Notes: generated by a model from the letters alone, not told the origin. Shown: positions 25,555 to 35,968, numbered from the stretch's first letter. The stretch: DNA of 64,000 bases from Burkholderiaceae bacterium (GCA_030695205.1 JAUYTN010000061.1:116042-180041); one strand, 5' to 3'. Made by a program: numbers and translations.

Positions 25555-26199
25555 ATGGACAACCCAACTTCGAGTTCCCCTTCAGATGCCAGGCCTGCGG
25601 GTGAGCGGGTGCTCACCCAGGGGCAGCTGGCCAAGCTCGCGCTGCGCAAAACCCTGCTGGCCCGCCGCCAGTCCATGCCCGACCGCGAGTGGCGTTCGGA
25701 GCTGTTGCAGCGCGTCATGCGGGTGTGGCTGATCGAGCGACCGGACACCGTCATTGGGGCCTATTGGCCCATCAAGGGGGAGTTTGACCCCTTGCCAGCG
25801 CTGCACCGCTGGAAGGAAGACGGCGAGCTGCTGGACGAGCCCCAGCTGCGCCGCATTGGCCTGCCGGTGGTGAACAAGCAGCACAAAACCCTGACCTTCC
25901 ATGCGTGGTACCCCGGTTGCCCCATGGAGGAAGACGCCTACGGCATTCCCAAGCCCAAAGACACGGAGCTGATCGTGCCCACGCTGCTGTTCGTGCCGTG
26001 TGTGGGGTATGCGGCCGGGGGGTACCGGCTCGGCTACGGCGGTGGTTTTTACGACCGCACCCTGGCCAGCTTGCAGCCGCGGCCGTTCACAGTGGGTCTG
26101 GGCTTTACCTCGGGCTTTGTGGATGATTTCGAGCCTGAGGCCCACGACCTGCCACTGGACGCCATCCTCAATGACAACGGGTGTGTCTGGCCAGTTTAG
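25555..26199 (+). CDS. 5-formyltetrahydrofolate cyclo-ligase
   Basis: Converts 5-formyl-THF to 5,10-methenyl-THF using ATP. ALRKTLLARRQSM lies near the N-terminus, followed by the FDPLPAL and PGCPMEEDAYGIPKP segments. The family signature GGYRLGYGGGFYDRTLA is at about residues 155-171. Length is 214 residues. Start is the ATG at 25555, divergent from slt. In many proteobacteria this gene lies by the 6S RNA gene, but I do not see a convincing 6S RNA here. Confidence 0.94.
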   Translation: MDNPTSSSPSDARPAGERVLTQGQLAKLALRKTLLARRQSMPDREWRSELLQRVMRVWLIERPDTVIGAYWPIKGEFDPLPALHRWKEDGELLDEPQLRRIGLPVVNKQHKTLTFHAWYPGCPMEEDAYGIPKPKDTELIVPTLLFVPCVGYAAGGYRLGYGGGFYDRTLASLQPRPFTVGLGFTSGFVDDFEPEAHDLPLDAILNDNGCVWPV

Positions 26200-26200
26200 G

Positions 26201-26258
26201 CATTAAAAGTGCCTTTTGCGCTTTATATGTAAGCGTTGTTAGCTATAGAATCTTTTGC
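26201..26258 (+). repeat. Dispersed AT-rich repeat copy between convergent genes
   Basis: CATTAAAAGTGCCTTTTGCG, then CTTTATATGTAAGCG and GTTAGCTATAGAATC. It fills almost the whole 62-bp gap between the cyclo-ligase and ampD stops, so it may also serve as the only terminator-like sequence there. Confidence 0.8.
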
Positions 26259-26261
26259 CGA

Positions 26262-26873
26262 TCAGGCGGCAAAGTGCTCGCGTGGCCAGCCCAGCGCCTG
26301 GCGCAGCCTGGCCCAGTCGAAGCCGCTACCGGGGTCTTGTTTTCGTCCCGGCGCAATGTGCTCATGGCCAGCGACGTGTGCAATGGGGCACACCTGGGCA
26401 ACGGCCAGGCACAGCCTGGCCAGGCTGGCGTACTGGGCGGGCTCGAACGCCAAGCCCTCCAGGCCCTCCAGCTCTATGCCCACCGAGTCGTCGTTGCAGT
26501 TGCTGCGCCCCCGCCAGCATGAGGTGCCTGCGTGCCAGGCCCGATCGTGCACGCTGACGTACTGGGTCACGGCCCCGAGCCGGTCAATCAGAAAGTGCGC
26601 CGACACCTGCAGCCCCCGGATGGACTGGAAGTAGGGGTGGGCATCCCAGTCCAGCCTGCCCGTGAAGAGCTCGTCCACATGGCCGTTGCCGTATTCACCC
26701 GGCGGCAGGCTGATGGAGTGCAGCACCAGCAGGTCGGTACACGCCGCTGGCGGGCGTGGCCCGACATGGGGCGACGGCAGGTGGCGCGCACCCGCCCACC
26801 AGCCCGCATGCCAGCCGTGGTTGCCAGCGGTGGCGGAAGACGGAGTGGGCCGAACAGATGGGGCAGTGCTCAT
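26262..26873 (-). CDS. ampD: 1,6-anhydro-N-acetylmuramyl-L-alanine amidase AmpD
   Basis: Cytosolic zinc amidase that removes stem peptides from anhydro-muropeptides during cell-wall recycling. [15 protein letters not shown] gives the first zinc histidine. [10 protein letters not shown] and [13 protein letters not shown] are AmpD hallmarks, and [17 protein letters not shown] supplies further ligands and the catalytic loop. Length is 203 residues. Its ATG overlaps the pilR stop (ATGA). Loss of AmpD in other species derepresses AmpC beta-lactamase; no ampC or ampR is in this window. Confidence 0.95.
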   Translation of the reverse strand: MSTAPSVRPTPSSATAGNHGWHAGWWAGARHLPSPHVGPRPPAACTDLLVLHSISLPPGEYGNGHVDELFTGRLDWDAHPYFQSIRGLQVSAHFLIDRLGAVTQYVSVHDRAWHAGTSCWRGRSNCNDDSVGIELEGLEGLAFEPAQYASLARLCLAVAQVCPIAHVAGHEHIAPGRKQDPGSGFDWARLRQALGWPREHFAA

Positions 26874-28516
26874 GGGCGGTGGTTGGCTGGGCTGGCCGGG
26901 TTGGGGGTGGCCAGGAGGTCGTCGGCGTCGTTGGTGTCGTTGTTCGCGTCGTTGCCGCCTACCTGTATGTTCAGCCGCCCGATGCGGTAGCGGATCTGGC
27001 GCAGGTTCAGCCCCAGCAACGCAGCCGCTGCGGTGCGGTTGCCATGGGTGGCGGCGAGTGCCTGGCACAGCACAGCGCGCTCTTGCTCGTCCAGGTGCTG
27101 CTGCAAATCGCTGGGCAGTTCGGCAAAGCGGTTGTCGCCCGGGCCGGGTGATGAGGGTGGCAGCTGGGTGTGGGTTGGCTTGGTGTGGGCCTGTGGGGTG
27201 TTGGCAGACGCGGTGTCGGCGGGCGGTGTGGCTGCCCCGGCCCCGGTGCCACTGCTGCTTGCCTGTGCCAGGTGGGGTGCATCGCCAAAATCGGCGGGCA
27301 CGATGCAGTGGCCGTCGCACAGCGCCACGGCGCGGTGCAGCAGGTTTTCGAGTTCGCGCACGTTGCCAGCGAGCGGCTGCTGACGCAGCCACTCGCTGGC
27401 CTCGGGGGCCATGCTCACCCTGGGCTGGCAGTTGTCGCGACAAATGCGGTCGAGCAAGGTGGCCACCAGGGCGCCCAGGTCTTCGCGGCGCTCGCGCAGC
27501 GGTGGCAGGCGGATTTCAATCACGTTCAGGCGGTAGAACAGATCCTGGCGAAACTGTTGCTGCGCCACGGCCTGCACCAGGTCTTTGTGGGTGGCGCAGA
27601 CGATGCGGACATCCACCAGCTCTTCGTGCACACCGCCCAGCGGCCGCACTTGACGCTCCTGAATCACGCGCAGCAGCTTGGCCTGCATGGGCAGGGGCAG
27701 ATCGCCGATCTCATCCAGAAACAGGGTGCCGCCCCTGGCGGCCACAAAGTAGCCGTCGCGGTCGGTGGTGGCACCGGTGTAGGCACCTTTGCGGGCCCCG
27801 AAAAACTCCGATTCAATGAGGTTCTCGGGGATGGCCCCGCAGTTGACCGCCACGAAGGGCCCGCTGGCGCGGTGGCTGTTGCTGTGGATGGCGCGGGCCA
27901 CCAGTTCTTTGCCGGTGCCGGACTCACCCAGAATCATCACCGGTGCCATGTTGGTGGCCACCTTGGCAATGCGCTCGCGCACCATGGCCATGCAGGTGGA
28001 CTCTCCCACCAGATTGCGCAGCGTGGCCTGCGCTTGCTCGCTTCCTGTGGTCTCGCCCGCATCCCGCGGGGGGCGGGCCCTGCCATCGGTGCCGGGGCCT
28101 GGGCGCTCGCCGGGGAGGGCGGCGGGCGTGTCCCGCCGTTGCAAGGCGGTGGCCACCACCGCCCGGAACTGCTTGAGGTCCAGCGGCTTGGTGAGGTAGT
28201 CAAAGGCCCCTTGCTTGAGCGCTTCGACCGCGTTGTCGGCCGAGCCGTGGGCGGTGACGACCACCGTCCGTTCGCCCCGCCCGGTCTGTGTCAGCTCGCG
28301 GATGAGCTCCAGGCCCATGCCATCGGGCAAGCGCATGTCGGTGATGAGCAGGTCAAAGCGCCGGGCGGCCAGCAGCTCGCGGGCCTCGGCCAGAGAGCCC
28401 GCGCAGCTGACCGCATACCCCTCGCGCACCAGGGTGAGCTCGTACAGGGTGAGGAGGTCGGGCTCGTCGTCCACCACCAACAGGTGGGCCGGGCCGTGCA
28501 GCGGGTCTTTGCTCAT
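26870..28516 (-). CDS. pilR: Sigma-54-dependent response regulator PilR
   Basis: An NtrC-class activator of 548 residues. The receiver domain (about 1-125) has [16 protein letters not shown] and the lysine in YLTKPLD. The AAA+ domain carries [15 protein letters not shown] (Walker A), the sigma-54-contacting loop [15 protein letters not shown], and [13 protein letters not shown] (Walker B). A Fis-like helix-turn-helix lies at the C-terminus ([20 protein letters not shown]). A Ser/Thr/Pro/Ala-rich linker precedes it. It overlaps both pilS and ampD by ATGA. Expected target is the sigma-54 promoter of type IV pilin, which is outside the window. Confidence 0.93.
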   Translation of the reverse strand: MSKDPLHGPAHLLVVDDEPDLLTLYELTLVREGYAVSCAGSLAEARELLAARRFDLLITDMRLPDGMGLELIRELTQTGRGERTVVVTAHGSADNAVEALKQGAFDYLTKPLDLKQFRAVVATALQRRDTPAALPGERPGPGTDGRARPPRDAGETTGSEQAQATLRNLVGESTCMAMVRERIAKVATNMAPVMILGESGTGKELVARAIHSNSHRASGPFVAVNCGAIPENLIESEFFGARKGAYTGATTDRDGYFVAARGGTLFLDEIGDLPLPMQAKLLRVIQERQVRPLGGVHEELVDVRIVCATHKDLVQAVAQQQFRQDLFYRLNVIEIRLPPLRERREDLGALVATLLDRICRDNCQPRVSMAPEASEWLRQQPLAGNVRELENLLHRAVALCDGHCIVPADFGDAPHLAQASSSGTGAGAATPPADTASANTPQAHTKPTHTQLPPSSPGPGDNRFAELPSDLQQHLDEQERAVLCQALAATHGNRTAAAALLGLNLRQIRYRIGRLNIQVGGNDANNDTNDADDLLATPNPASPANHRP

Positions 28517-30207
28517 GGCTGGGAGTTTGCCACCGCTGGCAGCAGTAGGAAGAACTCGTTGCCTGCCTGCCCATCGCGTTCGCTGCGCTGGTAGTCCATG
28601 GTGGTCTGGTAGCGCTCGCACAGCTCGCGGCACAGGTACAGGCCCATGCCGCTGGAGCGGCTCTCCGACGAAAAGAAGGGCTCGAACAGGTGCAGGCGCA
28701 CGCTGGGGCTCAGGGGGGAGCCGTTGCTCCACACCGACAGGCGCAGCAGGCCGCTCGCATCGACTCGGCTGGCCACCTGGATGGCGGCTTGGTTCTGGCC
28801 GGCGTAGCGGCTGGCGTTGTCCAGCAGGTTGACGAGGATGCGCCGCAGGTGCTCGCCATCAAAGCGCACCTGCCGCTGACCACAGCCACCGTGCCAGCTC
28901 AGGCGGGTGGTGCAGCGGTGCTGCGTGCACCACTCCCGCACGGTGGCTTCTACGCTGGCATCCAACACCACGGGTGGCACATCGGGGGGGGCGGCTTGCC
29001 CAGGCAGCCGCACCACGTTGAGTACGTCGTCCACGATGCGGTTGAGCCGCTGGGTGTGGGTGGCCACCATGGCCGACAGGCGCAGCAGCTGGGGGTCGTG
29101 CAGGTCTTCCTGCAAGAGTGCGTTGGCCTGGGCAATGGCCGAGAGCGGGTTGCGGATTTCGTGGGCCACGGCCACGGTCATGCGGCCCATGGCCACCAGC
29201 TTTTCGGTGCGTACCCGGGCTTCCAGCTCGTGCAGGTCTTGCAGGAACACCACGCACAGCCGGGTGTCGTCCGTGGCGTCACCGGTGTGGCGGGGCGGGG
29301 TGGGCCGGGTCTGTACCCGCAGGCGGCGCGTCAGGTCGGCATGTGCCATCAGCGTCACCTGCCCGTGCTGGGGGGCGCGCTGCGCAAAGGTGTCTTGCAC
29401 CAGGGCCAGCAGGGGCAGGCAGTGGGGCCGCGCGCCCAGCAGGAAGAGCTGGGTTTTGGCATCTTCCGGGCCAGCGAGCATGGCGGCGGCGGCGGGGTTG
29501 AGGGTGCGTACCATGCCCCGCTCGTCCACCACCAGAACGCCATCGGTCATGGTTTCGATGATGAGTTCGTTTACTGCCACCTGGGTTCGGGCCGCCAGCT
29601 GGTTGCGCTCGGCCAGCGCCTGTTCGCTGTCCAGCCGCCGGGCCAGCTGGTGCGCCAGCAGCGCCACCAGAAAAAACCCCGTTCCAGTGATGGCGGGCTG
29701 GATCAGGCGTGGCCCCGTGCCGTCGTCGTTGGTCAGCGCCACCCAAACTGCTTCGCCCAGCAGCAGCAGGGTGACGGCTGCAGCTGTGGCCAGACCCCGC
29801 AACTGCGGCCCCAAAATGGCCGACATCAGCACTGGCAGTGCAAACAGCAAGGCGTAGTTCAGACCACCATGTTGCCAGAACTGCAGGGTGGCAAACACCA
29901 GCACGTCGATGCCCACCGTCAGCGCCCAGGGCACGGGCATGAGCCCGTGGCGCAGCGAGGGTTGCAGGCTGTGGTGCACCCCCACTACGGTTCCCAGGTG
30001 CACCGCGCACAGCACCAGGCTGATCCAGCTGTCGGCTGTGCCAAGGGCCAGCACCACCCCCTGTAGCACCAGCAGCACGCTGGCCACCACCAGCCGTGCC
30101 TGCATGAAGGTGGACCAGAAGCGCTCGGCTGCGCGGGTGGCCAGGTGGAGGGCAGGGCGGGTTTCGCCCGGCCCGGTGTCAGGCGTTGTGGGCGCGGCGG
30201 TGCGCAT
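28513..30207 (-). CDS. pilS: Membrane sensor kinase PilS
   Basis: A 564-residue kinase paired with PilR. About six transmembrane helices occupy residues 30-185, followed by a PAS domain ([19 protein letters not shown]). The H-box is [19 protein letters not shown], and HATPase motifs include [12 protein letters not shown] and [14 protein letters not shown]. In Pseudomonas PilS senses pilin in the membrane. Start choice (30207) places its 5' end 29 bp inside the PP0621-type gene; the frame continues further upstream but without conserved sequence. Confidence 0.9.
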   Translation of the reverse strand: MRTAAPTTPDTGPGETRPALHLATRAAERFWSTFMQARLVVASVLLVLQGVVLALGTADSWISLVLCAVHLGTVVGVHHSLQPSLRHGLMPVPWALTVGIDVLVFATLQFWQHGGLNYALLFALPVLMSAILGPQLRGLATAAAVTLLLLGEAVWVALTNDDGTGPRLIQPAITGTGFFLVALLAHQLARRLDSEQALAERNQLAARTQVAVNELIIETMTDGVLVVDERGMVRTLNPAAAAMLAGPEDAKTQLFLLGARPHCLPLLALVQDTFAQRAPQHGQVTLMAHADLTRRLRVQTRPTPPRHTGDATDDTRLCVVFLQDLHELEARVRTEKLVAMGRMTVAVAHEIRNPLSAIAQANALLQEDLHDPQLLRLSAMVATHTQRLNRIVDDVLNVVRLPGQAAPPDVPPVVLDASVEATVREWCTQHRCTTRLSWHGGCGQRQVRFDGEHLRRILVNLLDNASRYAGQNQAAIQVASRVDASGLLRLSVWSNGSPLSPSVRLHLFEPFFSSESRSSGMGLYLCRELCERYQTTMDYQRSERDGQAGNEFFLLLPAVANSQP

Positions 30208-30430
30208 CGCTGCAGTAAAAAACGCCTTGGTGGGCGATGGCCTCGCCGGTGGGTACGTGCAGACCGCAGTGGGCACAGGCCACCATGTCGGCCACTGGCG
30301 CATGCGGGGGGGCGCTTGGCGGTGAGCGGCGTGCGCGTTCGTCGGCCCGGTCCTGCGCCTCACCTGCACGGTTGTGCCGCCACAGCCAGACCGCAAACAG
30401 CACAACGCCCAGTACAAGCAGGTATTTCAT
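30179..30430 (-). CDS. PP0621-family small zinc-binding-like protein
   Basis: An 83-residue protein. It has an N-terminal membrane helix (MKYLLVLGVVLFAVWLW), a charged Arg-rich linker, and a C-terminal CAHCGLHVP...FYCSDAHR module resembling a small treble-clef zinc site. The family commonly precedes pilS in Burkholderiales. The 3' end overlaps the pilS start region by 29 bp, suggesting coupled expression. Function is unknown. Confidence 0.85.
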   Translation of the reverse strand: MKYLLVLGVVLFAVWLWRHNRAGEAQDRADERARRSPPSAPPHAPVADMVACAHCGLHVPTGEAIAHQGVFYCSDAHRRAHNA

Positions 30431-30490
30431 GGTGGGACCGGGTGGGCTGAATTCATAAGGTGGACGACAGAGCTGCAGCGGCGAATGCGT

Positions 30491-31297
30491 TCAGGTGGCA
30501 GACAGGCGGTGCAGCACCACTTCCAGGACGAAGCGCGAGCCCACATAGGCCAGCAGCAGCAAGCCAGAGCCCGCGTACAGCATGCGGCTGGCAGTGCGAC
30601 CCCGCCAGCCCAGGCGCCAGCGCCCCAGCAGCAGCACCGCGAACACCGCCCAGGACAGCACCGCGAACAGCCGCTTGTGGTCCCAGGTGATGCCTTGCCC
30701 GTACAGGTGCTCGGAAAACCACCAGCCCGCGCCCAGCGTGGCGGTCAACAGCGCAAAACCGGCCGTCACCAGCCGGAAGGTGAGCCGCTCGATCGCCAGC
30801 AAAGGCAGGCTGCCCTCGCGCAGCGCCACGCCATCACGCATGGCCTTTTCGGTGCGCTGCATCCACCAGGCGTGCACCACAGCCGCCGCAATCAGGCCGT
30901 AGGCGGCTATGCCCAGCGCCCAGTGCAGTGGCAGCCATGGCGACTCCAGGCTGGGGTAAGGCGAGCCGGGGAACATCAGGGCCATGAGCACCGCCAGCAT
31001 GCCCATGCCCAGCAGGGCCGCGCGGGCCTTGAGTTGGGGGTAGATGTGGCTTTCGATGGCGTACACCAGCGTCACCAGCCAGGCCGTGACAGACAGCGCG
31101 GGCGCAAACCCAAACAGGGGAGGTGTCGCCAGCAGGCTGCTGGCCAGCACCAGGCCATGCAGCACCCAGGCTGCGGTCAGGCCTGCGCGCACTGCCGGAC
31201 CGCCCCAGCGCCGTTGGGCCAGTGCCACGGCCGCATAGCCCAGCGCCGCCGCTACCGACAGGACGGTCGTCAGAAGGGGGGTGGCCGCTAAAATCAT
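30491..31297 (-). CDS. CcsA/HemX-family inner-membrane protein (YpjD-like)
   Basis: A 268-residue integral membrane protein with about eight hydrophobic helices. PLHWALGIAAYGLIAAAVVHA and ITWDHKRLFAVLSWAVF match the cytochrome c assembly (CcsA) domain seen in YpjD/CorE proteins next to ffh. The full heme-handling WWD motif is not evident. The gene is divergent from ffh, a common arrangement. Role is uncertain: cytochrome maturation or Mg/Co tolerance has been proposed for relatives. Confidence 0.87.
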   Translation of the reverse strand: MILAATPLLTTVLSVAAALGYAAVALAQRRWGGPAVRAGLTAAWVLHGLVLASSLLATPPLFGFAPALSVTAWLVTLVYAIESHIYPQLKARAALLGMGMLAVLMALMFPGSPYPSLESPWLPLHWALGIAAYGLIAAAVVHAWWMQRTEKAMRDGVALREGSLPLLAIERLTFRLVTAGFALLTATLGAGWWFSEHLYGQGITWDHKRLFAVLSWAVFAVLLLGRWRLGWRGRTASRMLYAGSGLLLLAYVGSRFVLEVVLHRLSAT

Positions 31298-31417
31298 CCA
31301 CGCAGTTTAACGGCCTGCCGGGCCCAAGTGGGCAAGCGGGCCGTTGGGCTGTGTGTTCAGCTTCCATTGGCCAGTGCGCTGGTTTTGTCTCGCGTTTTAC
31401 CCCACCCCCACACCACC

Positions 31418-32812
31418 ATGGCCTCAGCACTTTCCGACAAACTCTCACGCATCGTCAAAGAAATGCGGGGCCAGGCCCGCATCACCGAGGGCAATGTGGC
31501 CGACATGATGCGCGAGGTGCGCATGGCCCTCCTGGAGGCCGATGTGGCCCTGCCCGTGGTGCGTGACTTCATTGCCCGGGTCAAAGAGAAGGCGCTGGGC
31601 CAGGAGGTGGTGGGCTCGCTTACCCCAGGGCAGGCGCTGGTGGCGGTGGTCAACCGCGAACTGGTGGCCACCATGAGCGGCGGGGCTGGCGACGCCCGCG
31701 CCCATACCGAGCTCAACCTGGCGGCCCAGCCGCCTGCCGTGATCCTGATGGCCGGTTTGCAAGGCGCGGGCAAAACCACCACCACCGCCAAGCTGGCCAA
31801 GCACCTGATTGAAAAGCGCAAGAAAAAGGTGCTGACGGTGTCGGGCGACGTGTACCGCCCGGCCGCCATCGAGCAGCTGAAAACCGTTACCAAACAAGCG
31901 GGGGCCGAGTGGTTCCCGAGCACGCCCGATCAAAAGCCGGTGGACATTGCGCTGGCCGCCCTGGACCATGCCCGCAAGCACCACTTTGATGTGTTGCTGG
32001 TGGACACCGCCGGTCGCCTGGCCATCGACGAAGCGCTGATGGCCGAAATCAAGGCTTTGCACGCCGCCATCAAGCCCGTGGAAACGCTGTTTGTGGTCGA
32101 TGCCATGCAGGGTCAGGACGCGGTCAACACCGCCAAGGCCTTCAAAGATGCCTTGCCGCTGACCGGCATTGTCCTCACCAAAACCGATGGCGACTCGCGC
32201 GGCGGGGCGGCGCTGTCGGTGCGCCACATCACCGGTGTGCCCATCAAGTTCTCGGGGGTGAGCGAAAAGATCGACGGGTTGGAGCCTTTCGATGCCGAGC
32301 GGCACGCTGGACGCATTCTGGGCATGGGCGACATCGTGGCCCTGGTCGAGCAGGTTACCGCTGGGGTGGACATGGCGTCGGCCCAGCGGCTGGCGGCCAA
32401 GGTCAAGAGCGGCGATGGGTTTGACCTGCAAGACTTTCTGGAGCAGATCCGCCAGATGAAGAACATGGGCGGCCTATCCAGCCTGATGGACAAGCTGCCT
32501 TCGCAAATGGCAGGCAAGGCCTCCGAGCTGGACATGGACCGTGCCGAAAAAGACATCAAGCGCAAGGAGGGCATCATTTGCAGCATGACGCCCCTGGAGC
32601 GCCGCAAGCCCGAGCTCATCAAGGCCACCCGCAAGCGCCGCATCGCCGCCGGGGCGGGTGTGCATGTGCAGGAAGTCAACCGGCTGCTCAAGGAGTTCGA
32701 GCAAATGCAGGGGATGATGAAAAAAATGAAGGGCGGCGGCCTCATGAAAATGATGAAGCGCATGGGCGGCATGAAGGGCATGGGCATGCCCAAGCTGCCC
32801 GGCATGGGTTGA
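31418..32812 (+). CDS. ffh: Signal recognition particle GTPase Ffh
   Basis: Binds 4.5S RNA and signal sequences and targets nascent membrane proteins to FtsY/SecYEG. It has an N domain (ALSDKLSRIVKEMRGQARI), then the G domain with GLQGAGKTTTTAKL, DTAGR and TKTDGDSRGG. The Met-rich M domain is at the C-terminus (EQMQGMMKKMKGGGLMKMMK). Length is 464 residues. Start at 31418 gives the conserved N-terminus. Confidence 0.97.
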   Translation: MASALSDKLSRIVKEMRGQARITEGNVADMMREVRMALLEADVALPVVRDFIARVKEKALGQEVVGSLTPGQALVAVVNRELVATMSGGAGDARAHTELNLAAQPPAVILMAGLQGAGKTTTTAKLAKHLIEKRKKKVLTVSGDVYRPAAIEQLKTVTKQAGAEWFPSTPDQKPVDIALAALDHARKHHFDVLLVDTAGRLAIDEALMAEIKALHAAIKPVETLFVVDAMQGQDAVNTAKAFKDALPLTGIVLTKTDGDSRGGAALSVRHITGVPIKFSGVSEKIDGLEPFDAERHAGRILGMGDIVALVEQVTAGVDMASAQRLAAKVKSGDGFDLQDFLEQIRQMKNMGGLSSLMDKLPSQMAGKASELDMDRAEKDIKRKEGIICSMTPLERRKPELIKATRKRRIAAGAGVHVQEVNRLLKEFEQMQGMMKKMKGGGLMKMMKRMGGMKGMGMPKLPGMG

Positions 32813-32858
32813 CCGATCGCATGGCGGGGTTGTTCAAGCCACCGCACACTTGGCCGCC

Positions 32859-33521
32859 ATGCTCACTCCCATCGAACTTGTGTTGGCCGCGCTGGCGCTG
32901 GTCTTCGCCCTGGGCCTGCGCCCCTGGCGCATGCTCACCAGTGACCTGCTGACCCCTTTGCTGGCAGCGCTGGTGCTGCTGCCGTGGTGCTGGTTGCTGC
33001 CGCAGATGCTGCCGCGCTCCCTGGCGGCTGGGGGAATTTCCATTCAGCTCTCGGGCGCCTGCCTGCTGACCCTGATGCTGGGCTGGCCGCTGGCGGTGTT
33101 GACCCTGGCTGCGGTGGCCACGGTGGTGTGGTGGGTGGGGCAGGTGCCGCTGGAGGCTGCGCTGTCCCAGTGGGTGTGGCTGGGTCTGGTGCCTGCCACC
33201 CTGACGCTGGCCCTGGGGGCAGCCTTGCGGCGCTGGTTGCCCGCGAACCTGTTCATATACATCCTGGGCCGGGGGTTTTTGGGCACGGCGTTGTGCATGT
33301 TTGCGTCGGGCATGGCCTACGAAATGCTCTACCACCTCGTCGGTGGGGTGGCGGTGGAGCAGGCCCTGGTGGCGCGCTGGCTCATGGCCTGGGGCGACGC
33401 CTTTCTCACCGGCATGGCGGCGGCCATTTTTGTGGCCTTCAAGCCTGAGTGGCTGGCCACCTGGTCAGACCGCCGCTACCTGACCCGACCCTCCGAGCCA
33501 CCCGCCTCGTCCCCCGACTGA
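32859..33521 (+). CDS. CbiM-like energy-coupling-factor permease / integral membrane protein
   Basis: A membrane protein of 220 residues with about six hydrophobic helices and no soluble domain. The C-terminal helices (GRGFLGTALCMFASGMAYEML, then WGDAFLTGMAAAIFV) resemble the CbiM-type ECF permease family annotated in Burkholderiales. No ABC ATPase or ECF T component is adjacent, so a solitary function or remote partners must be assumed. Start is the ATG at 32859; a TTG three codons upstream also exists. Confidence 0.65.
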   Translation: MLTPIELVLAALALVFALGLRPWRMLTSDLLTPLLAALVLLPWCWLLPQMLPRSLAAGGISIQLSGACLLTLMLGWPLAVLTLAAVATVVWWVGQVPLEAALSQWVWLGLVPATLTLALGAALRRWLPANLFIYILGRGFLGTALCMFASGMAYEMLYHLVGGVAVEQALVARWLMAWGDAFLTGMAAAIFVAFKPEWLATWSDRRYLTRPSEPPASSPD

Positions 33522-33598
33522 CCGCTATAGCCCGACCACCTCAGGGCTGCGGCCAGTACCGCGCAGCGTGGGGTTCGGGTGTCTGTTGTGTGGGTGAA

Positions 33599-33658
33599 AA
33601 CTACAAGCTTTTTTGCCTTTTACGCTTATTTTGTAAGGACTTTTAGCTATGAAATATG
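33599..33658 (+). repeat. Dispersed AT-rich repeat copy between convergent genes
   Basis: AACTACAAGCTTTTTTGCCT, then TTTACGCTTATTTTGTAAGG and TTTTAGCTATGAAATATG. It lies in the 158-bp gap between the CbiM-like and methyltransferase stops. The first 75 bases of that gap are ordinary G+C-rich sequence with no feature I can name. Confidence 0.8.
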
Positions 33659-33679
33659 TTTGTGTTTTCAGCGGTCGTG

Positions 33680-34366
33680 TCAGTGTTTGCGCTGCAGCAC
33701 CCGCACATGCATGGGGCGGGTGAAGCGGGTCCCGTCTGGCCCCAGGTGGGGTGCCAGCGCGGCGCGCACCGCCTGCAGCGTTGCGTCGCTGATGCGGTGG
33801 TCGGCAAAGGTGGGGTAGAGCATGCGTTGCTCAAAGTCGGCGCTGCTGGTGTAGCGCGCCGGCATGTCAAAGCGCAGCTCATGCAGCGCCTGCCACGGAC
33901 TGTCGTGGCGGTCCAGGGCCTCGTCCAACGCGAGTTGGGCGGCAGCGCGCACCATGCCTTCGTCGTTGAAGAGCTTGACGATGTCGTTGAGTGCGCCCGC
34001 ATACACCGGCTCGGACACATACAGCCAACCTCCAGGCTTGAGCACCCGGGCCACCTCGTCCAGCGCTTTGCCCATGGCGTGCAGCGGGATGTGGTGCAGG
34101 CTTTTGAGCATCAGGGCCAGGTCAAACTGCTGGTCGTCACAAGGTATGGCTTGTGCACCCGCCTGCACAAAGGCCATGCCAGCCACAGGGGTGGCCAGGT
34201 TCTTGGCGTGCTGGCGCTCATCCACCTCCAGCCCGGTGTAGCGAGTCACCAGTCCCAGTTCCCGCAGCTCGCGGCCCAGCCGGGCGTTGCCACACCCCAG
34301 CTCGATGGCCGACAGCCCGGCGCCGTGGCGGGCAAAGTGCTGCAAAGGCAACAGCCGGGCGAGCAC
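33680..34366 (-). CDS. Class I SAM-dependent methyltransferase; start disturbed by apparent frameshift
   Basis: The SAM-binding motif AIELGCGNARLG lies near the N-terminus. Post-motifs LMLKSLHHIP and EVARVLKPGGWLYVSEP place it among Methyltransf_11-type enzymes. The only start in this frame is the GTG at 34366. However, coding-like sequence (SAVELVSNELDVLARLL) continues upstream of it without a start. An ATG overlapping the miaB stop lies at 34430 but in the wrong frame; one added base between would join them. A real or sequencing frameshift near the N-terminus is likely. Substrate unknown. Confidence 0.8.
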   Translation of the reverse strand: MLARLLPLQHFARHGAGLSAIELGCGNARLGRELRELGLVTRYTGLEVDERQHAKNLATPVAGMAFVQAGAQAIPCDDQQFDLALMLKSLHHIPLHAMGKALDEVARVLKPGGWLYVSEPVYAGALNDIVKLFNDEGMVRAAAQLALDEALDRHDSPWQALHELRFDMPARYTSSADFEQRMLYPTFADHRISDATLQAVRAALAPHLGPDGTRFTRPMHVRVLQRKH

Positions 34367-34426
34367 GTCGAGCTCGTTGGAGACGAGCTCGACGGCTGAT
34401 GTGGCTCGCTGTGGGGTCGGCGCGGG

Positions 34427-35806
34427 TCATGCAGACTGTCCCAGGGTGTCGGTAGCTTCGCCGGCCAGTGCCACCTCGCCGCGCAGCGAGTGTGGGCGGG
34501 CTTCGGTGATGGTCACGTCGATCAGTTGCCCCGTCAGGCGCTCGGGGTGCGGGCCACCGGGGAAGTTGACGATGCGGTTGCACTCGGTGCGGCCCATCAG
34601 CTCGGTCGGGTCTTTGCGCGAGGGGCCTTCTACCAGGATGCGCTGCACCGTGCCCTCCATGGCGGCGCTGATGCGGCCCACGTTCGCCTCGATGGTGGCT
34701 TGCAGGTGCTGCAGCCGCTTGAGCTTGACGGCGTGTGGGGTGTCGTCGGCCAGGTTGGCGGCGGGCGTGCCGGGGCGGGGGCTGAAAATGAAGCTGAAGG
34801 AAGCATCAAAGCCCACATCCTCGATCAGCTTCATCATCCGGGCAAAGTCTTCTTCCGTCTCGCCAGGAAAGCCGACGATGAAGTCCGAGCTGATGGCCAG
34901 GTTGGGGCGTATGGCCCGCAGCTTGCGGATGGTGCTTTTGTATTCCAGGGCGGTGTAGCCGCGCTTCATGGCCGACAGAATTTTGTCGCTGCCGTGCTGA
35001 ACTGGCAGGTGCAGGTGGCTGACCAGCTGCGGAATTTTGGCGTAGGCGTCGATCAGGCGCTGTGTGAACTCGTTGGGGTGGCTGGTGGTGTAGCGGATGC
35101 GCTCGATGCCGGGGATGTCGGCCACGTACTCCAGCAGCAGGGCAAAGTCGGCGATGTCGGCGCTTCCATGGACGTCTTTGCCCATCTGGCCCCGGTAGGC
35201 GTTGACGTTCTGGCCCAGCAGGTTGACTTCTTTCACCCCCTGGGCGGCCAGGCCGGCCACTTCCACCAGCACGTCCTCGAATGGACGACTCACCTCTTCA
35301 CCACGGGTGTAGGGCACCACGCAGTAGCTGCAGTATTTGGAGCAACCTTCCATGATGGAAACGAACGCACTCGCCCCCTCGGTGCGGGCTGGGGGCAGGT
35401 GGTCGAACTTCTCGATTTCAGGAAAGCTGATGTCCACCTGCGGGCGCGACAGGCGCTCGCGCGCCTTGAGCATTTCGGGCAGGCGGTGCAGGGTCTGGGG
35501 GCCAAACACCACATCGACATACGGTGCGCGCTCAATGATGGCAGCACCCTCCTGGCTGGCCACGCAGCCACCTACCCCGATGAGCACGCCTTTTTTCTTC
35601 AGGTGCTTCACACGGCCCAGGTCGGAAAACACCTTTTCTTGTGCCTTTTCGCGCACCGAGCAGGTGTTGAACAGGATGAGGTCGGCCTCTTCCACGTCCT
35701 GGGTGGGTTCGTAGCCTTGGGCGGCTCCGAGCACATCGGCCATCTTGTCCGAGTCGTACTCGTTCATCTGGCAACCAAAGGTCTTGATGAATACCTTTTT
35801 GCTCAT
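34427..35806 (-). CDS. miaB: tRNA-2-methylthio-N6-dimethylallyladenosine synthase MiaB
   Basis: Radical-SAM methylthiotransferase acting on i6A37 of tRNAs reading U-initial codons. The N-terminal UPF0004 domain has [22 protein letters not shown] and [11 protein letters not shown], supplying three cysteines for the auxiliary cluster. The radical-SAM motif CSKYCSYC is at about residue 155, and a C-terminal TRAM domain binds RNA. Length is 459 residues. AGGAG-like sequence precedes the ATG at 35806. Confidence 0.97.
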   Translation of the reverse strand: MSKKVFIKTFGCQMNEYDSDKMADVLGAAQGYEPTQDVEEADLILFNTCSVREKAQEKVFSDLGRVKHLKKKGVLIGVGGCVASQEGAAIIERAPYVDVVFGPQTLHRLPEMLKARERLSRPQVDISFPEIEKFDHLPPARTEGASAFVSIMEGCSKYCSYCVVPYTRGEEVSRPFEDVLVEVAGLAAQGVKEVNLLGQNVNAYRGQMGKDVHGSADIADFALLLEYVADIPGIERIRYTTSHPNEFTQRLIDAYAKIPQLVSHLHLPVQHGSDKILSAMKRGYTALEYKSTIRKLRAIRPNLAISSDFIVGFPGETEEDFARMMKLIEDVGFDASFSFIFSPRPGTPAANLADDTPHAVKLKRLQHLQATIEANVGRISAAMEGTVQRILVEGPSRKDPTELMGRTECNRIVNFPGGPHPERLTGQLIDVTITEARPHSLRGEVALAGEATDTLGQSA

Positions 35807-35937
35807 GAGGAGGCTCCTTGGACAAGGGTTGTGGCCAAAGAGTTGGCCGTGTGACGGGGGGTGGCGGCGCAGCGCGCGCGCTGGGTGCGCAAAGGCAGTG
35901 GGCAGCGGTTCATGGTATCCATCCAGAGGCTGATATG

Positions 35938-35968
35938 AAAAAACCCCAAGGGGTGAGCTTGGGGTTTT
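35938..35968 (-). terminator. Rho-independent terminator of the tRNA-Met gene
   Basis: On the minus strand AAAACCCCAAG and CTTGGGG form a stem around a short loop, followed by TTTTTT. It begins a few bases after the tRNA 3' end, so termination before miaB is expected. Confidence 0.85.

Noticed and set aside
26200..26262. Possible 6S RNA gene beside 5-formyl-THF cyclo-ligase
   Set aside because: The gap is only 62 bp and is filled by the dispersed repeat. The upstream side is the slt gene.
34490..35854. 454-codon frame antisense to miaB
   Set aside because: It has low-complexity, His/Gly/Val-rich composition and no recognisable motif. miaB on the other strand is unambiguous.
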